Shown one piece after another: positions 35,571-48,114 of a DNA stretch of 64,000 nt. The DNA is from Medicago truncatula. Taxonomy: Eukaryota > Streptophyta > Magnoliopsida > Fabales > Fabaceae. The stretch covers positions 49,022,494 through 49,086,493 of the forward strand of contig NC_053045.1 in the NCBI RefSeq assembly GCF_003473485.1, read 5' to 3'. A program made the position numbers and the translations under genes. Each line of letters opens with the position of its first letter. The stretch's first letter is position 1. The notes below the pieces were generated by a model. The model did not search any database. It had not been told where the DNA came from and saw only the letters and a program-made list of their open reading frames with translations.

Positions 35571-38500
35571 TCATATTTCATATGTCATCCCAACCTTGAG
35601 AAGCCTCTTGCGGGGAATTGCTATAGAATCTTCTCCTTGTCTAAAGTTTTTGCGCAAGAAGCTATAAGCATAGTTGACAACAATCTTATTCAAAATGGAA
35701 GAATTTGGGTGAGCTACTACCTCTGCTTCACCTATCATATATACCACACCATTTTCTGTTGCTTTATCTATAAATTTTATTTCCTCTTCAGGTCCTTGGA
35801 TGATGATAGGTTCGTAAAAATTTGATGATTTTCTCACACTTGCAGGCAATGATCTAATGGAATCTGATGATACACCATGACTTGGTATAATTCTACCAGA
35901 AGAATTATTTGACCTTGGTTTCACTTCTTTACCTGATATATCTTGCATTTGATCATTTTCATTAATGGCAGTAGATACTACTAATTGTTCACTTGTTGTA
36001 GTTGTAGCAGCACCCTCATTAACCTCAAGCATAAAATCCTGTTGTTGAATAAATTCCTTGAGATTTTGTATTAATTGTGACTCAAACTCCGCAGGATTCC
36101 CAAGCACATCATTGTAACCGCGTCTTGCAACACATCGAAATATTCTATACTCTCTTGGTTCCACTTGCCGAAACAAAAACCTCTCTTCCAAAGCAACTCT
36201 ATTAACCGGAATTGTCTTGATAGAAACGAACACAACAACTGAATGAATGGATGGTACGCTAGCTATAAAGTGCGGAAATATTGGAGGAATTCCTTGTACA
36301 AGCTCGGAATACAAAAGTCCAATTCCAGGCACTCTGTGTACATCTGTTCTGTTTGCCAATTCCCTCAAATACTCGGTAGAGACTTTGTTTTTGAGTTCAA
36401 ACATGTATCTTTCTTTGTGAACGTAATGCCAAATTCCCATAACCATTGTCAAGAACATAGCTAGTACAATTGGAAAATATCCTCCTTTTGAAAACTTGGT
36501 TATTTGAGATGAGAAATAAAGAATCTCTATGAAACCAAATACAAAAAAGAAAAGGCTAACCATCCATAAACTCTTTTTCCATATAACAAGCATTATAAGT
36601 GAAACTAGTGTTGTTGTGATCAACATATCACCAATAACAGCAATCCCTGCATTAAGATTTTACTAAGAATTTAAAACTCATAAAAAAGAAGATTGAGAAA
36701 TTAAAGATTTATAAACATAATTAGTAATTACCATAAGCATGGCTAATATTTTCCGTGGTCTTGAAGGCAACACAAACTACAATACATCCAATCAAGAACA
36801 TGTAGTTGATCTCTGGAATATAAACTTGACCTTCATGGTTAGCTGAAGTATGAACAACCTTGACTCTAGGGAAACAACCTAAACTAAGGGCTTGTGATAT
36901 AATGGAAAATGCTCCTGAAATCATTGCCTGACTAGCTATAATGGCAGCACCAATAGCCACAACAAATGTTGGCCAATACAAGGGATCTGCATGTTATTCA
37001 CATTTAATAATAATAATGTGGGTATGATTTCTCTTAAAAATTAATCAACTAATTAATAATAATTACCTGGTATACTTTCATAGAAAGTATTCCCCACTTT
37101 GTCAGGAAATTGTCTTAGATATGCTGCTTGCCCAATATATGCCGTCAATATTGCAGGAAATGTAACAAAAGAAAAGCTAATCTGCATACAAAATTTTATT
37201 ATAATATGTACAAACAATGTTGATCAATATAAATAAATAAATAATTTTTGTACTTACTTGAATGGCTCGTACACTAAAGTGACCCAAATCAGCAAACATG
37301 GCCTCAGATCCTAATTAAGATCATATGTATCTTAGTTAATTAGAATAAAAAGAAAGAAAGATACAAACTTAAAAAGATTAATCAATTAATATTATAGAGT
37401 GAATAACTCACCTGTTATGCATAGAAAGACTCCACCTAGTGATAACCAACCTTCCTTACCATTTCGTTTAAAGTAATCAACAATATATTTTGGATTAAAA
37501 GCTTTTAATACTCCAATGTCATATTTGAATAAATTGTAGAGACCAATACCACCAATAAAAATAAACCATATTAAAATAACTGGAGCAAATAAGACTCCCA
37601 CTTTATCAGTACCAAATCGTTGCAAAGAAAATAGGACAACCAAAATTGCTACCGTGATGCCCACAACAGCATCTGAAAAACAAAGACACAAAGCATTCTC
37701 ATTCATGCATTAAAGAATAAAAACATTTACAACAAGAATAAAGAATAAAGAATTAAATCAAGTACATACTTTGACCCAATGATGTACTGATCCCGCTCAC
37801 AGCAGAAAGGACTGCATAAAATAAAAATATTATGATTGTATCAAAGCTCATACATACAACTCAAGTATTAAATTGTTAAACTATTTATTTATAACCAACC
37901 TGAAATGGAGGGAGTGAGAATCCCATCTCCTATGACCATGGCAGTACCCATTATAGCTAGAAGTAAAAGTATAATTCGTGCAAAATGACTATTCTCAAGC
38001 ATTTGTTTCAGTTTATGGGCTCTTTTCTGCTGGCTAGATGGTATTTCTAGTTTGTAATTAGAGAGTTCCATGTCTTCAGGTTGTTGATTGGGAGCCAAAC
38101 TCATCTTTATATGCCTACATATCAACGAGTATAGTGCAAACGCTCCACCTACATACATTCAAAATAATCACTTCATTTTATACTGTCAAAATTATTTAAT
38201 TTACAAAGCTCTAAAATCAAAATATCTTTAAACTACAGTCAGTATTAGAATCTTTTTTTTCTTTTGCATAAGATAAACCAAAATCCGCTGCTAATATTTG
38301 TACTTCTAACAAGAAAAAAGACTTCGTAGAAAAATAATAGACAACTAATAATAGTGTATTTTTTATAACGTCAAAGTTATTTTTTGCACAATATTGTGTA
38401 TTTTTTATTTATTTTCACATAAGACAAGCTTTTAAGAAAACAATATTTGAAATGATTAAAGTAAATGTAAATAACTAATAAGGTCGGTGTAAATAATTTT

Positions 38501-40057
38501 TCACTTTTTGTAAAAAAAAAGTGGATGTAAATAATTTGATAAAAATTATAAAAGCGGGTGTTGATTTCTAACTTACTCTTTAATAATATTAAGTAAGTGT
38601 AAGTTACTAATTTACTTCATGTTTATATATATATATATCATAAGTGATCCATTGTAGACAAGTATTTAAAATTATAAAAAGAATTTAACACGTTACAATT
38701 GAAAAATATCATTATTTCGCTTGAACACCTATGGAAATTAAAAACAATTCTCGAATTTAAAATGAAAAAAAAAAAAAGGTTTTGTCCCATTCGCCCAAAT
38801 TGTGAGAAACATACCTAGGGTAGGTTTCCCTAAAAATAATACCTAGGGTAGGTTTTTATTTTTTGGTATTACCTTGGAACTTGGGAAGGTTTATCTTTAA
38901 AAAAAAAAAAAAAAATATTTTTAGATGTACCATAGAATTTGCCTAATTTTAATTATTATCATTGGTGCAAGATTAGGGACAAGTTAATATTTTTCATAAA
39001 AGAAATTAAAACTCGAAGGTATAATTAATGTTTTTTCTTTGTTACTCCATCATATGCATGGAGTACTAGTATGTATCAGTTGTTTATTTTAATGTGTGTG
39101 CATTAATCTTGGTCGATGACAACATAATTACAATAAACTATCCATAATGATCCAGAATAATTACAATAAACTACTGCATAATAATTAAATCAAGATTGGA
39201 TCTGGCTAAACTTAAGGACAAATTTGACTCTAAAACCAAGGCTAATAAATCAGATAGTTTTCCTTTTGTACTCAAATGAAACGGTGTTTTTAGAATCGGG
39301 TCCAACTAGCTAGTTGAACCGAAACTTGGTTAATCTTTGGAGTTTCAATCTTCATTCAGGTTGATTTTCAAACTCTTATAGCATCTTCAATCACAAGTTT
39401 GATTCTATAACCACTATTAAATTCTCACACCGTGAAATCATACTTATACTAATACAACTCAAACATATTTTACTTCAATGATAGAAAAATTAAGCAACTT
39501 TTATGAAATACACTTTAAATATTAGACACTTAGACAATCCAGAAAAAGAGTCAAATATATAATTTTTACGTACCATTGCCATTGTCATTAGCCCATAAGA
39601 CGATGAAAACATATTTGAGCATGGGGATAAGCACAATAGTGTAGATTATGAGAGACAATACTCCAAGAATGTCATCGTTGTTTTTAATCCCTTTAGCGAA
39701 AGTACTTGCATACACATAAAGTGGAGATGTACCAATATCACCATATACAATTCCTATGCTTTGAAATGCCAAAGTCAATGTCACGCTCCAACCCACCTGC
39801 ATGTCACATATAATTAATTTGTCAAGAGGAAAATATTAATTCTTACATACAATACTATATATGAAATATATATGCATGAAGACCTTGGAATTGTGGTTTG
39901 CATTCATAGAAACTCTTCCAGCTTCTAAATTGAGGGAGTCTACACGACGTAGTTTTGCCCATGACACCTTTCGATCTTTCAGCTTTTTCTCCGTAATCTC
40001 CTTTGTTGTTTCTGTCTCATCCTCTATGCTCACTCGATCTGCTTCTCCTCCCAACAT
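35571..40057 (-). CDS. HAK5: high-affinity potassium transporter, HAK5-like (KT/HAK/KUP)
   Basis: Nine exons: 40057-39884, 39796-39574, 38149-37900, 37811-37770, 37672-37412, 37310-37258, 37181-37067, 36985-36732 and 36646-35571. They sum to 2448 nt (815 aa), a normal length. The basic/acidic N-tail ([30 protein letters not shown]) precedes the signature [15 protein letters not shown] in the first membrane helix. Other family blocks are [41 protein letters not shown] and [17 protein letters not shown], then a long cytosolic C-tail ending with an [20 protein letters not shown] block. About 12 membrane segments are expected. HAK5 proteins import K+ at the root plasma membrane by H+ symport, are induced by K+ starvation and in Arabidopsis are activated by CBL1/9-CIPK23. 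Intron 2 (1.4 kb) is the longest. Confidence 0.93.
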
Positions 40058-40124
40058 TTGTGTTTCTTTTTATGGCTTAATGTGTTTGTGCTGGAGAGGT
40101 GTTGAACTTGTACTTTAGCATGGG

Positions 40125-40132
40125 TTTTTATA
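40125..40132 (-). promoter_or_regulatory. TATA box of HAK5-like gene
   Basis: TATAAAAA on the minus strand, 68 bp upstream of the ATG at 40057, in the context CTATAAAAACCC. It predicts a start about 40100 and a leader of about 40 nt. Confidence 0.5.
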
Positions 40133-40139
40133 GTCACAA

Positions 40140-42122
40140 ATTAAGGTAGATCTAGGTGTCCTTCATAGTACTACTTTTTATAAATTATTTAATTAATTAA
40201 AATTATTCTATCATCAATAATTGTACTATTTTTATTCTAATCCCGCCAAACCACTCAAAGTCTCAAGTTGACTATATAAAGTTTCCATGCCAGTTACATT
40301 TTATGTATTATCATTATATCAATTATGGATGATCTAGTTGAAAATGTAATATTTAATTACTTAATGATTCAATTATTTTGGTTTTCATCGTCACTGATGT
40401 AGAATATAGTATGACTTTCATATTGAAGGGGTTAGTTAGCACGTCGGCTAGATGAGCATAGCATTGACAAAAGGGGGTGAAAAAAGCAGTAGAAAAATAT
40501 GAAACGCAATACATACGGAAGTAGAAAATAAATGAAACGCAACACATAGTTGACTGATAAAGAGAACTATATTATCGGGTAAAAAACATGGCATGTAATT
40601 GAAATACATGTTTAGGGAAGGTTTCATGAGATATGTTTTGCTATACATATATAGCATTACTTTGTTAGTTAAAAAAAGTATGAACAAAGTAAGTCATGTG
40701 AATAGTGCACGTTACAAAAATGCGATATGTAAAGATGTATGTAATTTGAAAGGTGTAAAGAAAGTGAACAAATACTGTCCAATATTTTATATCTTTTGGG
40801 ATTTAATCGGGGGACAAAGAAAAATTGTCTAAATTAAACTTAAATATAGAAAAATGAGCACCAATTTTCTTTTGACGACAAAACTCTGATTTTGTAGAAT
40901 TGAATTGAGATAGAGACATTCATTATTGTTGTCTTTATATTATATGCAGTGAGAGTAAGCAGCCGAAGGAATCATGGGTAGTCACTTGGAGATAACAGTA
41001 ATAAATAAGGTTGTTATGTGGCAGAAAAATAAGTTAAAAGATCATTCCAAACACATCTTTGTTAAGTTAACCCAATCTTACTTTTTCTCTTGACCCATGA
41101 TAACAAGACGACGGCAGTGTTTTCCAAAAGACTCGGTAAATTGAGACTGTTTCTCATGTCTCCCCCGTGGTTCTCAAAGTGCCCTCAAAGCTATGTGATT
41201 TGTTTGAGTTTTGAAATTCGGATAATTCTACAACTATTTTAGAATCATTTTTTAAACAATTATCTTTTTATTGTTTTTGTCCGAATCAAAATAGAGATGA
41301 AATATGTTGTTTCAAAAGTTGTTATAAAATATTATTACGAATTTCGTAACTCTTTTATAAATAAACACATGAATCTTAAAATCCGAATAGATTAAGAAAC
41401 TTTGAGAAACGTTGGGATTGTCATAAATTGAAGGTAAACTGCAGTTTGTCCCCCCACGTTGTTCAACTTTAGAAAAATGCTTACTGGAACATAAGATATG
41501 AGATAATTTGTAAGGGTTTGAGTATTAACAATTTATAAAAATAATCCTTGAGTTTTAACAAATTATCTCATATCTTATTAGAAGTTAAGTTTTAGTATTA
41601 GTTATGGCCTTAAACAAGGATTTGTGATGCCTTATATTTGAGTTGGTTCGATATACAACTAAAGAATGATTGGTGGTTGATTAATTTGCTTCTTATTTAA
41701 AAGGGGACTGTTATTTATTGCGAGCAGTTTTGTCCCGAAAGCTCCGTGAATTGCCCGTCGTCAAATAAAAACTTGCTCTGGTCGAAAATAAAGGAGTCAT
41801 GGGTGTAAGTTTTGGTCAAACTTGGGATTTAGTAGCATTAAAATTTCATTCAAGAAACTTTGGCTGAAAATTTCATTTTCCTATTTAAAATCAATGTAAT
41901 CCTCACATATAATTATGAAGACTAATATCTTGAGGTAGTTAAGATTCGTTTAAGAAGTTATCGTCTTCAAACATGTATATTTTTTATACGTACCCAAAAC
42001 CTTACAAGACATATAGCATAATCACAAAAACAACATTCCTTTAGAAAACATCAATTCTACCCCACAATATATATGTACAATTTTAGTGTCTATGTAGGAG
42101 AACAATGTGCTTCAACTAATAA
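40140..42122. other. intergenic, HAK5 promoter side and CAT 3' flank
   Basis: AT-rich spacer with no firm ORF. The part nearest 40140 is the HAK5-like promoter and the part nearest 42122 the 3' UTR of the amino acid transporter gene. No repeat boundaries recognised. Confidence 0.45.
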
Positions 42123-45100
42123 CTAATGCATTTGGATTTCCACCTTAGTTTGTAAGTTGGTTACACTCAAATTTGGGACCACTTGATTAACACCACCCAA
42201 ATTCTCAATCTCCTCAGCTTGATACGTAGAGTGAACACCATAAAGCACATAAAACATGGTAATAAAACATGACCATATAGCAAAGCGTTGGAAAGAGAGT
42301 GTTTTGAGCGTAGTCATGAGAAAAACATTGAGAAAGATGGACATTGAAGGTGGCCATGGCATGAATGGCACATACCAACAATGAGCATATTCTTGTTGTA
42401 CTAGGTTGTTGTTACAAGGCACCATGTGTTGGAAAAGAGATGTGATTGTGATCATGAAGCCACCAAAGAGTAAGAGACCCCACCATTGCTGTTTGAATTT
42501 CCAAACTATGGAGAAGCATAAGGAAGTGAGGGAGAGAAGAAAGAGGAACAACAGTGTGTGTAAAGGCGGTGTATGGCCGATGATTACATAGCGACGGTAG
42601 ATTAGAGCATTTGCTACCATGTAGAACACCATTAGCGTGCCAATGCTGATCAATTCAATTATAATGTCTAGTTCTGTGAAAAGCGCAATCGATGCAGTGC
42701 AAAATCCTGCGTCAATAAAAGAGTCAATAGTCATTTTACAACTATATCTGAATATAATTGAACTATATTTTATAAAATCAAACTTTTATGATTGCGCTAA
42801 AACCTCGAAGACAATATTAGCTCAAAAATAAAATCCAAAAGTTTTAAAAGATTTATTCATAACTGAAAATTTTCAAAAGTATTTGATGACAAACAATTTG
42901 CTTACCCAAAAAGATAGTGGCATTCAATGGAGTTCCTGTTGAAGGATGTACTTTGGCTAACCAAGATGGAACAAGCCTTGCCCTTCCCATGACACAAAGG
43001 TATCTGGCTTGTCCTAACATTGCAACAAGAAGAGAAGCCACTATACCTAAACTGGCACCTGCTCCAACAATGTTGCTTGCCCAACTCCAACCAATTTTGA
43101 GGAAAGCCATTGAATATGATGCTTTATCTGATATCTAGTAACCATTTCAAAGAATATATAGCTTTATAATCACTACAAAACAACAAATATAATATGTGTA
43201 AAAGTGTTTTAATACACATAAAATTGATTTTTATATGTTTAATTGCTTTACCTCTAGAAGGAATTCTTACTAGAAGCTAAAATTTAGAGTTTTTATTGTA
43301 GGAGTAATTTATATTTGTATCCAATTCATTGCTCAACTAATTTTTAGTTTTTTTAGTGACAGATGTTAGTATGTTAATTGTTATGTTAGTATTTTTCTTC
43401 CTTATCAGGGTTCGAACCCTAAACCTTTAAGTATTTAATTCAAATACACTGTCAGCATATAGATTTTTTCGTCAAATTATTAAGCATACTTGACTTTAAG
43501 CATGACTATTTTTAAAGTCGCATGTGCGATAGATTGTGATTTGTTGACTGTCAATATTAAACTATATATGACTGACCTTATTGTAAGGAACCATGATGCA
43601 CAAAGACAGAGCCATTAGGCAATAAAGTAAAGTTGTTATAAGAACTGAACCCACAATTCCAATAGGTAGGCTCTTATAAGGATCTTTGACCTCCTCAGCC
43701 ATGGTTGAAGCTGAATCATAGCCTATATAACTAAAGTACACTATTGCTGCTCCATCAAGAACACCTCTAACACCATAAGGAGCTATCCCTTTTGGATTGA
43801 CCAAGTTTTTGGTACTTCCATTGTAATAACCAGCCACAATGATGAATCCAAAGAAAATCACATGGAACACTGTCATAATGAGGTTCAATATGGAGCTTTC
43901 CTTTGTACTGAAATCAATCATCAAATAATAAGAATGATATAATTATTTATTTGGTTTAAAAAAATGGAATGAAAGAATCATTTTCAAAATCCACTAAAGC
44001 CAGTTAAATATTCAAAATTGTAAATAATGGTTCAGCATTAATTCCATCCTTTCATTATAAAAACACCAATGTTAGTTGTCACATAATATGATAATATATT
44101 CAAATATCCACCCAGTGAAATAAGGATCCCCAATTAAGCTAATTAGTATAGTTTTAAATTATGGTCTGCAACTGCAATATAAAGGATTTTAAAGTCTCTG
44201 CAACGGTATCACAGCAGCAATTCAACCGCGTCAACCACATTTTTTCGCATTATGCATCAATATTAAATGCTTGCAGCGTAATAAGCACAGTTTAAAACCT
44301 TAATACAGTATCAAACTAAAAAACAGAAGGAAAAGGATTGAAGAAACAGAAACAATAAATGAAACAAACCTATGACACAAGCAAAGAGTGAGGAGAAGAA
44401 TGAGAGCTACTGCTGGAAAATCCAACATGTTATAATCCTTTGGCAATCCATGAACTTCTACTCTCCATACATTGGGATTATTTTCTCCAAAAGCAAAACT
44501 CAAATATTCTGTAAAACTCCTAGCTACAGCAGCATTTGAAAAAACATACTCCATTAGTATATTTGCCCCACCAAAATATCCCAAAAATTCTCCTGCATCA
44601 TGTGTAAAAAAAGAAATAAATAACGACAGACACTCGATACGACACTGACACAACAATACTAAAAGTGCTGATATATAATAAAAAGTGTTTTTTTTGTCTG
44701 GTAGCAGCCTAGTGGCTAGAGCTCAAACATTTTAAATATGAAGAAGTGGGGTGTCTGTGGTTCGAACCCCAACCCCTGCATATATTATGCAATGTCCCTA
44801 CCAACTGAGCCAAGTTTACGAAGACTAATAAAAGGTGTTTTATTTATACCAAATGTTAATCTTAAATAACTGAAAGCTCCTCCAGCAACTGGAACTTGAA
44901 CTGCAAATTCAGTGTAACACAAAGAAGATAAAAGTGCTGATATTCCAGCTATGATATAGGAAATGAAGACTGAAGGACCAGACTGATGAAGAGCAACAGG
45001 ACCAGTTGTAACAAACACACCAACACCAAGCATTCCTCCAACTCCAAGAGCTATAAGATCATACCAATTAAGTTTCCTTTTCATGTCTGCACCAGACCTC

Positions 45101-45210
45101 TGCCTGACTTGGTTGAATTCTTGATCTGGTGTCCATGTTGCTAGCATTCTTTTCCTAAGTCTGTGTGGAGTTTGTGAGAGTGAATAGAAATAATTTGACA
45201 ATGTTGTCAT
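42123..45210 (-). CDS. cationic amino acid transporter (CAT family)
   Basis: Five exons: 45210-44850, 44592-44370, 43907-43577, 43134-42906 and 42706-42123, totalling 1728 nt (575 aa). The N-terminus has RQRSGADMKRKLNWYDLIAL, then the first transmembrane segment with GVGGMLGVGVFVTTGP. Further family blocks are CYTEFAVQVPVAGGAFSYLR, YIGYDSASTMAEEVKDP, LLVAMLGQARYLCVMGRARL and YVPFMPWPPSMSIFLNVFL. About 14 membrane helices are expected. Plant CATs (APC superfamily) move lysine, arginine and other amino acids across plasma or vacuolar membranes. The sequence looks closest to the CAT1/CAT5/CAT8 group; substrate and membrane cannot be settled here. Intron 1 contains a SINE whose right-hand duplication ends about 12 bp from the donor site. 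Confidence 0.92.
44688..44825 (-). mobile_element. tRNA-derived SINE in CAT intron 1
   Basis: About 138 bp. On the minus strand it starts after TTAGTC-like sequence with a box A-like TTGGCTCAGTTGGTAGG, has a box B GGGTTCGAACCA-type block, and ends in a poly-A run (poly-T at 44688-44695). It is flanked by near-identical TAATAAAAAGTG and TAATAAAAGGTG, a target duplication of about 12 bp. A related short SINE lies at 51204-51290. Confidence 0.75.
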
Positions 45211-46307
45211 GTTGTTGGTTGTTGTAATGTGGATGCTAGATAGAAATTATTGTATATATGAGCACTTAGTTTCTTGGCTTCAATGAGGTGTTGGATTGAA
45301 GGTTTTAAATAAGAGTTGGAGGGGGAATTATTATTGCTTTATTCTTTCTTTTTTTAACTATTGATATAATAAGAGGTCCCCATCTAATGTCCCTAGCTTG
45401 CCCTTTTCAAAATACCTAAATACCCTTTGGTGTTTTTAAATATTATCAATCCTAACTTTTTCTATTAGTGCTATGATTATCTCCGTTTATCAAATCAAGA
45501 GGATCTTAACTCTTTCTATCAGGATATCTTACTCAAAGCCACGAACCTGGATCATCTGAAGATGAGTGGTCGGTGTAACCAAATATTAGTGGTTAGATCA
45601 AGGTGGAATCTAAATTTAACGACTAAGATTTAGTTGCAGACGATTGTGCTTCTAGTGTTTGAGAGATCAAGAACTGCAACGATTTTTTTAAAGAAAGCTT
45701 GAATTGAAAAATAAGAAGAGTGATTAAAATAAGTAATGGTAGGAAAAGCTCAATATTTATTAAAAAGAATTATAGCTTAAAAGAATATCAAAATATGAAC
45801 ATGGACTGTGACATAATCTTTGAAATTTTTCCATAGAGACTAAACACTGAAAAGATGTCATTAGCATCCACAAAAGCACCAAAAAATATTTCTGCACTAA
45901 ACTCAAGAATAGTTGGAGTTGATTCTTGTGCACAAAATAGCACATAGTACAGTGGCCACTATACAATTGTAAATGGGAGGTTGCATGTATGCTATGCTAT
46001 TAAATAGAAAAAGGAAACAATTGACAATCCTTTACTTATTAGGAATCGTTCTGTATAAATAGTAGTTTACAGTCCCTCCCATATATGAGCCTATAATGAA
46101 TTTCAATAAGTTCATTTTTCTCACCTTGCTACATCAATACTATGCTAATAATTAAAGAATTTATGCATAGGATGAAAGAAAGAAATATGTGTCCTGTTAG
46201 CATATCAATATGCCTTACTCATGCTTTATTTGAAGAACCTAATGGAGCATGCTAAATTTATTTATTTTACACTAATAACCAATAGTAACCCACTATTTGA
46301 GTCTTAA
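45211..46307. other. intergenic, CAT promoter side
   Basis: A TATATA-type stretch at about 45252-45259 lies 45 bp upstream of the CAT start codon and may be its TATA box. The remainder is AT-rich with no recognised gene. Confidence 0.4.
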
Positions 46308-46851
46308 GAGTGTGTTTGGATGGGGAAGCTTTGAGGTAATGTAATGTTTTGAGGAAATTCAAATACTTTTAGGTGAATTCTATTGTTTGGATAATAATTT
46401 AAAGAATTTTTAAAATGATGAAAATTTATGAAGTATTTTGTTTAAGCTAAATTTAGAGAATTTCAAATGGCACCTAAAAGTTAAGAATTTCAAACTTCTT
46501 ATTTGTTATAGTTTTTCAAATTTTGCATTTTGGTCCTCAAATTTTCCAAAATTTTCAAATTGACCCAAATAAATTTCCAAAAAATTGCAATTTGACCCTC
46601 AAAGTTTTCATAAATTATATTTTGACCCCTCAAATTTTTTGAAATTTATGAATTGACCCTTGAATTCAATTTTCAATGACCCAAAAAAAATAAAATTTAT
46701 AAAAGTTGCCCAAAAATGATGACAATGAAATTTTGTATTCCCTCATCCAAACAAAAGTATTGAGAAATGAAAATAATTTAATTGAATCATTTAAATTGCT
46801 TAGAATTTTAAATTCTTTAAAATTTCTCAATTACTTCTTCCAAACACACTC
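46308..46851. mobile_element. Tourist-like MITE (PIF/Harbinger), 544 bp
   Basis: Terminal inverted repeats GAGTGTGTTTGGA and, at the other end, TCCAAACACACTC, flanked by TAA on both sides. The 3-bp TAA duplication and the GTTTGG terminal motif fit PIF/Harbinger MITEs. The body is AT-rich with repeated TTGACCC-type blocks and no ORF. Confidence 0.8.
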
Positions 46852-47401
46852 TAAGAGGTATAGGTCTTTGATTTGACTTTATATTTGCATTTGTTGTGAG
46901 GGATTTTCAAAATAATGGAAGTCCTGGAACATAAAGCAAAGACAGAGGTATGATTTGTTCTAATAGGTGTTTCTTTGTGGCTTTTGATACTGCCTAATAG
47001 ATATATTCTTTCATGATTATGTATTAAATGGTACGTGAAAAGTTACATCTCTTATGTGTATCATTTCACCAAAATGTATGAACCACCAAAATTATTTCTA
47101 TATGTACAAGGAAAACGTTTGTTCTAATATGTATTAGTATGAACATTTGTTTTATGAATAGTTAATTTAAAGTTTGCTTACCAATCTTTTTGAAAATGGG
47201 TGACAACTTAACTTATTAAGAATTGATAAATATCATGTGATATCATTATCTGAAACCATGAGATTTTTGAAATAATTTATTTAGATATGTTTTGAAAATG
47301 GAGGATTGTTGGAGATATTTCCGAAATATATAATTTGAAAAGTAGCATTGGTTGAATAGTTAAATAATGATGGATATTCAATTTACAAACGTATTGTGTG
47401 G
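46852..47401. other. intergenic, nothing identified
   Basis: AT-rich spacer between two MITEs; no gene seen. Confidence 0.4.
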
Positions 47402-47409
47402 CCTAGTGG

Positions 47410-48106
47410 TAGAGCTGTCAAAACGGGTCGGGCCGATCCGTTTAGCCCGATTAATTATAAGGCTTGAGCCTTAAATATTGAGCCCGAATTTTAATAGGGC
47501 TTTTTAACCCGGCCCTAAAAAGCCCCGTACCCGTTAGGGCTAGCCCGAACGGGCCGCGGGTAGCCCGTTCGCCCGCATAACAAAAAAATCCCATAAATTA
47601 TATATATTTTTCAAATAATTCTTTACTTAGTTGATTATCCAAGTAAAAAATAAAAGTGAAAATTCAATAAATTAACACATATGAATGTAATATAAAATTA
47701 TATTTACTCGTTTCGTTATTTATAATTTTAAAGATCAAATATATAAATATCTATAACTTTTTTATTTAGGGAAGTAAATATCTATCTATAAACATAACGT
47801 ATCTAATTTATTTAAAATTGTTTTCCTCGCCGTTTTAGTTTACGACTAGTGTATGAAGAAAATGTTTACAATTTATTTTTGTGCTAGACATTATTTAAAC
47901 ATATTAAAAATTTATTTATAAAAAATCTATAGGAGTATTTTATAGTACTTTTTATATAAAAAAAATGTAATTTTTAATACGGGCCGGCCCGTGTAGGGCC
48001 GGGCTCGGGTAGTATATTTCAAGCCCGTTTTTCAACCGGACTTTTTGGCCCGACCCGATAAAGTCCGAAGCCCGTTAGGGCTGGGCCATCCGTTTTGACA
48101 GCTCTA
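47410..48106. mobile_element. non-autonomous hAT element, 697 bp
   Basis: Ends TAGAGCTGTCAAAACGGG and CCGTTTTGACAGCTCTA form terminal inverted repeats; both subterminal regions are GC-rich (GGGCC, GCCCG motifs), the centre AT-rich. The 8-bp flank CCTAGTGG is identical at 47402-47409 and 48107-48114, which is diagnostic of hAT elements. No transposase ORF. Confidence 0.9.
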
Positions 48107-48114
48107 CCTAGTGG

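Noticed and set aside
44688-44825. Possible tRNA gene with box A and box B
   Set aside because: No cloverleaf or acceptor stem; poly-A end and target duplications show it is a SINE.
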